Made by a program: the position numbers and the translations under genes. Below are positions 1 through 5,159 of a stretch of DNA of 6,619 nt, piece by piece. Origin of the DNA: Candidatus Methanomethylophilaceae archaeon. Its GTDB lineage: Archaea > Thermoplasmatota > Thermoplasmata > Methanomassiliicoccales > Methanomethylophilaceae. The first letter of the stretch is position 1. Each line of letters begins with the position of its first letter. Below the pieces are notes generated by a model. The model searched no databases. It worked only from the letters and a program-made list of their open reading frames with translations, and was not told where the DNA came from. The stretch spans positions 1 to 6,619 of the forward strand of contig DUKW01000096.1 in assembly GCA_013329105.1 (NCBI GenBank), read 5' to 3'.

Positions 1-229
1 CTTTTTCCCTCTCGCTCAGTGCCCCCGGATTAGTGAAGACGGCCTTACTGAGCTCGATCTGCGGAATGAAAAAATCGGGGCGCGTGCTCAATACCTGATT
101 AATGAAAGGAATGAACCCATATCTCCTTTCAATCGCCTTTAGCGCTTTTTCAATATCTTCATCCTGGAAGTCCTTTTCTTCTATATCGCTCATGCTCAAA
201 GGATTGTCATGCGAACTAAAAAACTTCAT
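1..229 (-). CDS. Carboxymuconolactone decarboxylase (AhpD-like) family protein, N-terminal part
   Basis: Seventy-six codons are visible before the gene leaves the left edge. After a variable acidic start, the protein reads as the amphipathic N-terminal region of the carboxymuconolactone decarboxylase/AhpD-like family: YGFIPFINQVLSTRPDFF at about residues 38-55, then a helix with AVFTNPGALSEREK at about 63-76, matching the family pattern of 'yG.vP....vl..rP..f' followed by 'Ls..ek'. The redox/catalytic Cys-x-x-Cys-type region would lie beyond the window, so peroxidase, decarboxylase or other function cannot be decided. The start at 229 is chosen because its ATG overlaps the TGA of the upstream DHH gene as ATGA, which suggests translational coupling; no good Shine-Dalgarno site is seen. 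An in-frame ATG at 193 (MSDIEEKD) is the alternative, and would give a start closer to the conserved part. Family confidence is good; function is unknown. Confidence 0.72.
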   Translation of the reverse strand, partial: MKFFSSHDNPLSMSDIEEKDFQDEDIEKALKAIERRYGFIPFINQVLSTRPDFFIPQIELSKAVFTNPGALSEREK

Positions 230-1185
230 GTCTTGCTGAGGGCTATCAGCTCCCTCATCATCGGAAGGGAGCAGTCTAGAGGTATGCGAGCCCCCGCACT
301 TGTGGGATGGCCTCCACCGCTGACGCCGTAGCGGGAGGTAAAGTCTTCGGCAAATACACCGAGGTCTGCACCTCCCCTTCTCAAACCGCGTAATGATACA
401 GAGATATGGTTCTCTCTCCGATGGAAAAGAGCCGCATACCTGAAGCCCCTTCTTTTGGCAACATGAACTAAGGCCCTGGTGCCGAAGCCCAGAAGGCTGT
501 CGCGTCTGGAAAGTTCAAGCATGCCTAGATCACCCATATGTTGAATTCTTTCATCAACGATAGATACCGCCCTTGGCCACCTCCTTTCGTTCTGCACTGT
601 CAGATACCGCCTGTATATCATGGGCACCTCAGACGGCAAACTGCCTTGAGACATCCTCAGTGCAGCGCGGTAACGAAAGATATCGTCAGTGATATTGGCA
701 CGCCAAGAATAATCCAGTATTTTGGCTTCTCTCGTCATCTTTTTCGTGCCGTACTCTGTCCAAACCTCATCCATGAGGGGAGTATCAAAATATTCTACAT
801 AATCAGCCACTGCCACAAGGGGATCGAAACTCTCTGGGGCTCCTAGATAACTTGACAAGACAGAGGCGGCGCTCTTTCCTTCTTTCACAAAGATCTCTGC
901 CCTTTCGTCTTTGCTGAGACGGCACGGGTGATGATCCACGACCGTAACCTCTTTTCCTTCGCAATGGTGTAGCAAGGTTTCGTCGGGAGATATATCCACC
1001 ACGAATATATTGCGTGATGTTTGATCCTTGGAAAGCACTGCCGCAGCAGCCGACGGCGATGTCACAAAAGATATGCGGGTAAGGGGCTCGTGATGTAAGA
1101 AGATGGATGCAGATACAAGACCATCCACGTTCCCTCTTGTTATGAGGTGGGTCTCACGATTGTCCTTGTATTCTAACATGGACAT
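226..1185 (-). CDS. DHH/DHHA1 family phosphoesterase
   Basis: A 319-residue predicted cytoplasmic phosphoesterase of the DHH superfamily (RecJ/NrnA/oligoribonuclease-like), whose members hydrolyse phosphodiester bonds in single-stranded nucleic acids, nanoRNA or cyclic dinucleotides with Mn2+ ions. The DHH domain shows motif I at residues 17-22 (RGNVDG), motif II at 62-67 (VVDISP), the signature VVDHHP at 82-87, and KSAASVL at 104-110. A helical linker follows, then a DHHA1 substrate-binding domain ending in GGGHPTSAGARI at 290-301. Length fits stand-alone archaeal DHH-DHHA1 proteins. Motif I is unusual: the family pattern is H-x-D-x-D-G, but here the His is Arg17 and the first Asp is Asn19, while motif II and DHH are intact. 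The start at 1185 has no Shine-Dalgarno site but a TATA-like box lies about 24 nt upstream, fitting a leaderless mRNA; Met3 at 1179 is an alternative. The exact substrate cannot be assigned. Confidence 0.93.
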   Translation of the reverse strand: MSMLEYKDNRETHLITRGNVDGLVSASIFLHHEPLTRISFVTSPSAAAAVLSKDQTSRNIFVVDISPDETLLHHCEGKEVTVVDHHPCRLSKDERAEIFVKEGKSAASVLSSYLGAPESFDPLVAVADYVEYFDTPLMDEVWTEYGTKKMTREAKILDYSWRANITDDIFRYRAALRMSQGSLPSEVPMIYRRYLTVQNERRWPRAVSIVDERIQHMGDLGMLELSRRDSLLGFGTRALVHVAKRRGFRYAALFHRRENHISVSLRGLRRGGADLGVFAEDFTSRYGVSGGGHPTSAGARIPLDCSLPMMRELIALSKT

Positions 1186-1204
1186 ACAGGAATCATTCTC
1201 TTAA

Positions 1205-1213
1205 GATATAAAT
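1205..1213 (-). promoter_or_regulatory. TATA box for the DHH gene
   Basis: On the minus strand this reads ATTTATATC, close to the archaeal TATA consensus TTTATATA. Its centre lies about 24 nt before the A of the ATG at 1185, so transcription should begin at or next to the start codon, giving a leaderless message. No transcript data; call rests on sequence and spacing. Confidence 0.6.
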
Positions 1214-1249
1214 GGCTCTGTCTTTACAGCGTAACTGTATGCTCATCTC

Positions 1250-1256
1250 TTATATC
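1250..1256 (+). promoter_or_regulatory. TATA-like box for the metallopeptidase gene
   Basis: The plus strand reads TTATATC. Counting about 25 nt from its centre puts the transcription start near 1278, which leaves a leader of roughly 20 nt before the ATG at 1298. It stands back to back with the TATA box of the divergent DHH gene, about 40 nt away. Confidence 0.5.
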
Positions 1257-1267
1257 GGATTCCATCG

Positions 1268-1287
1268 ATGATAAATCAATGATAAAT
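1268..1287 (+). repeat. Tandem 9-bp direct repeat at the predicted transcription start
   Basis: ATGATAAAT occurs at 1268-1276 and again at 1279-1287, a period of 11 bp, about one DNA helical turn. It is immediately preceded by the palindrome CATCGATG (1263-1270). The repeats overlap the predicted transcription start of the metallopeptidase, a usual place for an archaeal repressor site, but low sequence complexity could also explain them. Confidence 0.5.
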
Positions 1288-1293
1288 GGTGAT
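1288..1293 (+). promoter_or_regulatory. Ribosome binding site GGTGAT supporting the start at 1298
   Basis: GGTGAT is complementary to the 16S rRNA 3' end (ATCACCTCC) and sits 4 nt before the ATG at 1298, a sensible position because it pairs with the inner part of the anti-Shine-Dalgarno. It argues for the ATG at 1298 rather than the in-frame ATG at 1286, which has no such site. Confidence 0.5.
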
Positions 1294-1297
1294 AGAA

Positions 1298-1978
1298 ATG
1301 AGTGGTGATGCGTGTTTGGAGAAGGCATTCCAGCGGGCCGGACGGGAATTTGGTTATAATGCTGTAAAGGCAGAGTTCTCACCCTTCAGAGAGCTCAAGA
1401 TACGATGGCAGCGATCGGCGGGATGGGCAGAGTTCAAGGTCTCAGATTACTTGTCAGATGCTGATGAAATCATAATTGAAGATCTTGCCAGAGTTCTTTT
1501 CATGCGTATAGCACAAGGTAAAAGATCGAAGTATCCGGAGGAACTGCAGGAGTGGATGGCCTCTCCCGACTTCGTTAAGAAGAAGCAACCAGTCTTCCTC
1601 CGTCGCAGTCGCAACTTATCCCGTGATCCCAGGGGAAAGTGTTACGACCTGCGTAATTCATATGAGCGACTCATTGAAACCGGGATGGTGGAAAGGGATC
1701 CTGAGGTATTCCTATCTTGGACTCTAAGACCTAATTTGCGTCGTGTTGGTTATTGCAGCGTCTTTATGAAGGTCATAGCAATAAGCTGTGCCTTGGATGA
1801 CAAGGTCATCCCAGAGTTTGTGACCGAGTACGTGTTATACCATGAACTCCTCCACCTTGCCGACGGGCCGTCTATGAGTGGTCAAGTACACGACGAGGAG
1901 TTCCGGCGTAGGGAGAAGATGCATCCAATGTGGAAGGAGGCCGAGGAATGGCTCCGACGTCTGTCGGTGGATATCTAA
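1298..1978 (+). CDS. Predicted zinc metallopeptidase, YgjP/SprT-like (DUF45/WLM type)
   Basis: A 226-residue protein (230 if translation begins at the ATG at 1286). The C-terminal part has a gluzincin-type zinc site: YHELLH with HELLH at residues 182-186, where the two His bind zinc and the Glu is the catalytic base, then VHDEEF with His198 as probable third ligand, followed by Glu206 and an MHP motif at 208-210 before a last amphipathic helix. The order HExxH, H-x-x-x-F, E/P resembles YgjP/DUF45 and SprT-like metallopeptidases; the upstream VSDYL at 48-52 also recalls the YgjP family. The gap between HExxH and the third His is 11 residues. No signal peptide or membrane helix is seen, so it should act in the cytoplasm. 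Substrate is unknown. The membrane-protein gene begins 47 nt downstream and may be co-transcribed. Confidence is high for the metallopeptidase fold, moderate for the exact family. Confidence 0.82.
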   Translation: MSGDACLEKAFQRAGREFGYNAVKAEFSPFRELKIRWQRSAGWAEFKVSDYLSDADEIIIEDLARVLFMRIAQGKRSKYPEELQEWMASPDFVKKKQPVFLRRSRNLSRDPRGKCYDLRNSYERLIETGMVERDPEVFLSWTLRPNLRRVGYCSVFMKVIAISCALDDKVIPEFVTEYVLYHELLHLADGPSMSGQVHDEEFRRREKMHPMWKEAEEWLRRLSVDI

Positions 1979-1986
1979 TATTGAAC

Positions 1987-1996
1987 TATTAAATAC
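1987..1996 (+). promoter_or_regulatory. Possible TATA box for the membrane-protein gene
   Basis: TATTAAATAC lies about 35 nt before the ATG at 2026. Transcription starting 25 nt downstream of its centre would give a leader of about 8-10 nt. Because the metallopeptidase ends only a few bases upstream with no clear terminator, this may be an internal promoter rather than the sole one. Confidence 0.4.
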
Positions 1997-2025
1997 TGGC
2001 TAACAGCATGATATCAACGATTTAA

Positions 2026-2394
2026 ATGACGGTAAGCGACAGGTTCAAATTCAGCAGCCAGAGCATGGTCATGTTTCTGGTGGTCTACGCTGTGATAATG
2101 GCAGTAGCGGGACTGAGCATGGTGGTGGAACATGTACTTGATACAGCCTGGGAAGCTGTAGCCTTCAGTCTTGTGATGATGGTGTTATTCGCCGCAGCGG
2201 CCTTCTTCATGTTCAAATGGCAAAAGGTTGGCTATATGTGCATGGTGGCAGCACTGGCTTGGCAGATTCTGTTGGGTCTTATCGGTTTCGAATGGACACC
2301 TACGGTGATAGCCAATTTTGTGGCCATGCTGATGGTAAATCTATTCATAATAGTCTGGCTTTTACAGGATGAACAGAGAGAGCTGTTTCATTGA
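2026..2394 (+). CDS. Small four-helix membrane protein of unknown function
   Basis: A 122-residue, very hydrophobic protein with four predicted membrane-spanning segments at about residues 14-34, 42-63, 68-88 and 92-113. Charges suggest both ends face the cytoplasm: Arg6 and Lys8 precede helix 1, the first loop is acidic (EHVLDT), the second loop carries Lys64 and Lys67, and the tail is DEQREL. Methionine is abundant in the helices. No motif points to transport, catalysis or a known family, and I do not recognise it. The ATG at 2026 is the only sensible start; no Shine-Dalgarno site precedes it, so a very short leader is likely. It follows the metallopeptidase on the same strand, so a shared role is possible but unproven. 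A U-rich terminator candidate follows. Confidence 0.8.
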   Translation: MTVSDRFKFSSQSMVMFLVVYAVIMAVAGLSMVVEHVLDTAWEAVAFSLVMMVLFAAAAFFMFKWQKVGYMCMVAALAWQILLGLIGFEWTPTVIANFVAMLMVNLFIIVWLLQDEQRELFH

Positions 2395-2410
2395 CACGCC
2401 ATGAAACCTT

Positions 2411-2430
2411 ACTTTTTCTTTATCTTATCT
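2411..2430 (+). terminator. U-rich archaeal terminator after the membrane-protein gene
   Basis: Starting 16 nt after the TGA stop, the plus strand is pyrimidine-rich with a run of five T (2413-2417) and further T-rich stretches to 2430. Archaeal RNA polymerase stops at such U tracts without needing a hairpin. A small palindrome, ATCTATTAGAT, follows at 2427-2437. Confidence 0.5.
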
Positions 2431-2542
2431 ATTAGATTAAAGAAGAACAGTGATCGCTGCTAGAGACCTTTTATTACTTTGGCAGAGACTTCCTACCGAT
2501 CGTTGAGAACTGAACTAGGGAATCTTTTTGAAGAAGAGGTGT

Positions 2543-2720
2543 CCCTCGGCCTTAACAAGTCTTTTCATGGTTGTGGCGAACGCCACCCTCGAGACACTGA
2601 CCCGGCCGAGGGTTTATGTTGGGGTCCGGGGTTTCCTTTGGGTCATGGCGTGAATAATCACTGCTATCCCAGGGACCTTACGGACCACAGTCCATGATCC
2701 TAAGGCCGATAGGACTATCG
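2543..2720. ncRNA. Candidate structured non-coding RNA, family unknown, strand undecided
   Basis: Three arms can be drawn by eye. Arm A: CCCTCGGCC (2543-2551) pairs perfectly with GGCCGAGGG (2604-2612) and encloses the hairpin GTGGC-GAAC-GCCAC (2573-2586). Arm B: GGTCCG (2623-2628) pairs with CGGACC (2681-2686), enclosing TTGGG/CCCAG (2638-2642 with 2668-2672) and the hairpin GTGA-ATAA-TCAC (2650-2661). Arm C: CGATA-GGAC-TATCG (2707-2720 region). Competing pairings exist: GGCCTTA (2548-2554) with TAAGGCC (2701-2707), TGACCC (2598-2603) with GGGTCA (2640-2645), and GGAC-CACA-GTCC (2682-2693). The hallmarks of archaeal RNase P RNA, SRP RNA, 5S rRNA and tRNA are not found on either strand. The strong TATA-like box at 2754-2767 could drive it on the minus strand; a plus-strand origin from AT-rich DNA near 2470 is also possible. 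The 9-bp stem is unlikely by chance; shorter stems alone are not. Confidence 0.4.
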
Positions 2721-2753
2721 ACTTGTGGATACAGGACTGAATACCATTGATCC

Positions 2754-2767
2754 TTATATTATATAAA
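2754..2767. promoter_or_regulatory. TATA-like sequence usable in either direction
   Basis: TTATATTATATAAA reads on the minus strand as a perfect TTTATATA consensus, which would start transcription near 2738, just before the GC-rich structured block. On the plus strand it would start near 2785, far ahead of the acyl-CoA synthetase. Which direction is used cannot be told from sequence alone. Confidence 0.45.
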
Positions 2768-2942
2768 GAATGTGAGACCCTTCGTTAGGGGGCGATGGTA
2801 CTTTTAGTTGATAGCATACAATGTTGCGGCTCAGTGAATTTTCTCACGGATTATCATATTGAAATCTGTGGCCCAGCAACTCACAGGATCCCTTTAGTGT
2901 CTTTGCCTGAATTCATCAATAATAAAAAATCCATTATTATGG

Positions 2943-2950
2943 TATTTAAA
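2943..2950 (+). promoter_or_regulatory. Possible upstream TATA box
   Basis: TATTTAAA resembles an archaeal TATA box. Transcription would begin near 2972 and give the acyl-CoA synthetase mRNA a leader of about 90 nt that could form a GAGAGAC/GTTTCTC stem (2973-2979 with 3001-3007). It may be an alternative to the promoter at 3031-3038, or chance AT-richness. Confidence 0.25.
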
Positions 2951-3030
2951 TGCAAAAGCCCCCCTCCTAGCTGAGAGACGTTGCCGTTCCGAATCTATAG
3001 GTTTCTCGTTCCCGCGAATATGTGATAACA

Positions 3031-3038
3031 TTAATATT
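3031..3038 (+). promoter_or_regulatory. TATA box for the acyl-CoA synthetase operon
   Basis: TTAATATT is centred about 25 nt before the ATG at 3060, the spacing expected for a leaderless archaeal transcript starting at or next to the start codon. Confidence 0.5.
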
Positions 3039-3059
3039 CCAAAGACGCAGGTTGTGACA

Positions 3060-5159
3060 ATGATGTTGGACCGAATGTTCTCACCGCGCTCGATCGTTGT
3101 CGTAGGCGCTTCCCGTGACAGCAAAAAAGTGGGGAGCAGGGTTCTGAGCAATTTGCTGAGTTCAGGGTTCGTTGGCAAGGTCACAGTGGTGAATCCGAAA
3201 GCAGACGAAATCATGGGTGTTCCCTCGGTTCCCTCGATTCTTGATATCGATGGCGATATTGATTTGGTTATAATCGCTGTCCCGTCCCGTTCAGTGAAGG
3301 ACGTTCTACTCGATTGCGAAAAGAAGGGCGTGCCGGCAGTAATCATCATAAGTGCCGGTTTTCGGGAAGAGGGTATTGAGGGGCGTCGAATGGAGGCTCA
3401 GCTGGAAGAGATTGTTTCCCGATCCGGGATGCGTGTGGTGGGGCCAAACTGTTTTGGCATCATGGACAGTCGTTCTAAGATGAACGCCACCTTCACTCAT
3501 CTATGGCCAGGTGAAGGAAACGTTGCATTGATATCTCAATCCGGGGCTGTAGGGGCAACGGTCCTTGATTGGATGATCAAGATGGACCTGGGGTTATCCA
3601 GGTTTGCATCTCTTGGTAACAAAATAGATGTTGATGAGACGGACATGCTATATTTCTTGGCCGAAGACGAGGACACAGAGGTCATAGCTATTTATCTGGA
3701 GGGCCTTGAGAATGGCCAATCCTTTCTAAAAGCCGCCATAGAAGCCTCACGCCGGAAACCGGTAGCAGTCCTGAAATCCGGCCGCTCGGAATCTGGTGCC
3801 AGGGCAGCCTCCTCTCATACGGGCTCAATAGCAGGCAGTGACGCTGTATATGAGGCTGCATTCAAGAAGGCAAACGTCATACGTATCGATGAACTTGATG
3901 AGCTCTTCGATGTCATCAATATCTTCTCTCGGATGCCTCTAATATCCCGTGACGGCATAGCCATAATAAGCAACGCAGGAGGCTTAGGGGTAATGGCTGC
4001 TGACGCCTGCTCCGTTTACGACATAGATCTGGCATCTCTTTCGCGAGAGACTATTGAAGAGTTGCAGCGCAGAATACCGGGTCTCGCTAGCTCTCTAAAC
4101 CCTGTGGATGTACGTGGCGACGCCACAGCCCAGATGTTTGAGGACGCAATGGATATTGTCTCTCGTGATCCCTCTGTTAATGGTTTAATAATCTTATCAT
4201 CTCCGGTGGACACAGTGGATCTAGAAGCGGTTGCAGCCGTTGTTGTTGACTTTGGAAGAGAAATGCCGATTGCCGTCTCATTCCCCGGAGGCGATAAGTG
4301 TGACAAAGCTTTGAGAATAATACGTGACGGCGGCGTTCCTGACTTTCCGTCGCCGGAGAGGGCGGTTAGAGCCATGGCTCATATGCTTCGTTATAGCGAA
4401 AGGTCATCAAAGTCAGAGGGTGAGGCGCTACAGGATATAGAGGCGGATTCGGAGGCGGCAAGGCATGTCATAGATGTTGCCCTGAGTGAGGGTAGGGATA
4501 ATCTGTCTGAAGAAGAGGGCAAGGCCATGCTCAGGGCGTATGGTATACCGGTTCCCCCCGAGGGTTCTGCTATCAGCTCCTCGGAGGCAGTTGAGATAGC
4601 AGAGAAAATAGGTTATCCTGTTGTGATGAAAGTGATATCACCCGATATACATCATAAAACCGATATCGGCGGTGTGATAGTTGGCGTGAAGGATGAGCAA
4701 GGGGTCAGAGAGGCGTTTTCGCTGTTGCAGGAGAGGGCACGTATAGCCTTCCCCGGTGCCAAGGTTGAGGGTGTGTCGGTACAGCGGATGGTGAGGGGCG
4801 CGGAAGTTATTGTTTCTATGATAAGGGACGAGACCTTCGGTCCAGTGATAAGTTATGGGATGGGGGGTATATTTGTGGAGATATTGCGGGAGGTCAGTCA
4901 GAAGATCCTTCCTCTGACAAGGCAGGAGGTCGATGAATTGATAAGGTCGAACAGGGCATATCAATTACTGAGCGGTGCTCGCGGGAGGCCCCCCGGTGAC
5001 GTGAGCTCACTCGCTGATATAATAATCAGGGTGGCAAAGATGGCTATGGATTTGAATGAAGTACAGGAGTTGGAGATAAATCCGGTGATGGTGGGGGCCA
5101 TGAATGAGGGGAGTTGGGCAGTTGATGCCCTCGTGACCCTAAGGAGGACAGATCAATGA
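3060..5159 (+). CDS. acd: ADP-forming acetyl/acyl-CoA synthetase, fused alpha and beta subunits
   Basis: A 699-residue NDP-forming acyl-CoA synthetase that reversibly converts acyl-CoA, ADP and phosphate to the free acid, CoA and ATP; in archaea it is the main route from acetyl-CoA to acetate with ATP gain, or activates acids in reverse. Order: CoA-binding Rossmann domain (about 8-130; VVVGAS near the start, GPNCFG at 128-133), succinyl-CoA-ligase-like domain with ISQSG (158-162) and SSHTGSIAGSDA (251-262) in which His253 is the expected phospho-histidine and Glu214 (YLEG) its partner, a third ligase-like domain beginning with ISNAGGLGV (303-311), an acidic Ser/Glu-rich linker (about 446-480), then the ATP-grasp beta part with HKTDIGGV (532-539; His532 the second phospho-histidine) and ELEINP (670-675). 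All key residues are present. Acyl specificity cannot be read. The start is uncertain: ATG at 3063 or GTG at 3054 are also possible. The stop overlaps the next start as ATGA. Confidence 0.95.
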   Translation: MMLDRMFSPRSIVVVGASRDSKKVGSRVLSNLLSSGFVGKVTVVNPKADEIMGVPSVPSILDIDGDIDLVIIAVPSRSVKDVLLDCEKKGVPAVIIISAGFREEGIEGRRMEAQLEEIVSRSGMRVVGPNCFGIMDSRSKMNATFTHLWPGEGNVALISQSGAVGATVLDWMIKMDLGLSRFASLGNKIDVDETDMLYFLAEDEDTEVIAIYLEGLENGQSFLKAAIEASRRKPVAVLKSGRSESGARAASSHTGSIAGSDAVYEAAFKKANVIRIDELDELFDVINIFSRMPLISRDGIAIISNAGGLGVMAADACSVYDIDLASLSRETIEELQRRIPGLASSLNPVDVRGDATAQMFEDAMDIVSRDPSVNGLIILSSPVDTVDLEAVAAVVVDFGREMPIAVSFPGGDKCDKALRIIRDGGVPDFPSPERAVRAMAHMLRYSERSSKSEGEALQDIEADSEAARHVIDVALSEGRDNLSEEEGKAMLRAYGIPVPPEGSAISSSEAVEIAEKIGYPVVMKVISPDIHHKTDIGGVIVGVKDEQGVREAFSLLQERARIAFPGAKVEGVSVQRMVRGAEVIVSMIRDETFGPVISYGMGGIFVEILREVSQKILPLTRQEVDELIRSNRAYQLLSGARGRPPGDVSSLADIIIRVAKMAMDLNEVQELEINPVMVGAMNEGSWAVDALVTLRRTDQ
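5141..5147 (+). promoter_or_regulatory. Strong Shine-Dalgarno site for the DRTGG-domain gene
   Basis: AAGGAGG lies inside the end of the acyl-CoA synthetase gene, 8 nt before the ATG at 5156. It fixes this start and, with the ATGA overlap, shows that the gene is translated from the same mRNA. Confidence 0.85.

Larger units (their letters stand above)
2395..3059. other. Long intergenic region without a convincing protein gene
   Basis: No reading frame here looks like a protein: the longest plus-strand frame (2479-2697) needs a TTG start, lacks a ribosome site and is rich in Gly, Pro, His and Cys. From left to right it holds the T-rich terminator (2411-2430), a GC-rich block with strong hairpin potential (about 2543-2720), a TATA-like sequence readable on both strands (2754-2767), a stretch with weaker inverted repeats (2772-2777 with 2842-2847; 2866-2870 with 2882-2886), a second TATA-like box (2943-2950), a possible hairpin (2973-2979 with 3001-3007), and the likely promoter of the acyl-CoA synthetase (3031-3038). 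GC content is about 59% for 2541-2650 against about 29% for 2401-2480. Confidence 0.7.

Noticed and set aside
538..846. Plus-strand open frame inside the DHH phosphoesterase gene
   Set aside because: It lies wholly antisense to a gene with clear DHH and DHHA1 motifs and shows no protein-like pattern or initiation signals.
1286..1297. ATG at 1286 as start of the metallopeptidase
   Set aside because: It lacks a ribosome site and falls in the ATGATAAAT repeat; the ATG at 1298 has GGTGAT upstream. The alternative cannot be ruled out.
2519..2653. A second short plus-strand frame whose translation looks slightly more protein-like (for example MVVANATLETL)
   Set aside because: Only about 44 codons between stops, no start with a ribosome site, and no recognisable family.
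2479..2697. A 72-codon plus-strand frame in the intergenic region
   Set aside because: It needs a TTG start with no ribosome site, and its composition (many Gly, Pro, His, Cys, Arg; no hydrophobic core pattern) is unlike a folded protein. The same DNA is better explained as a structured RNA candidate.
2461..2740. Identity of the structured island as RNase P RNA or SRP RNA
   Set aside because: Neither the RNase P core GAGGAAAGTCC and its ACAGAA partner nor the SRP helix 8 pattern GGAAG-x-AGCAGC is found on either strand. A loose SRP-like string on the minus strand (GGTCCGTAAGG, later AGCAG) has the wrong spacing.
2941..3000. Possible tRNA, suggested by a T-loop-like GTTCCGAATC at 2986-2995
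   Set aside because: The loop has an extra base, and no matching T stem, anticodon arm or acceptor stem is seen.
3054..3059. GTG start for the acyl-CoA synthetase two codons upstream
   Set aside because: The ATG at 3060 is a stronger start codon, fits the TATA spacing for a leaderless mRNA, and family members usually begin just before this point. The difference is two residues.
2894..3349. Minus-strand open frame across the start of the acyl-CoA synthetase
   Set aside because: Most of it is antisense to the conserved CoA-binding domain; Thr/Ser/Ile-rich composition is typical of a shadow frame.
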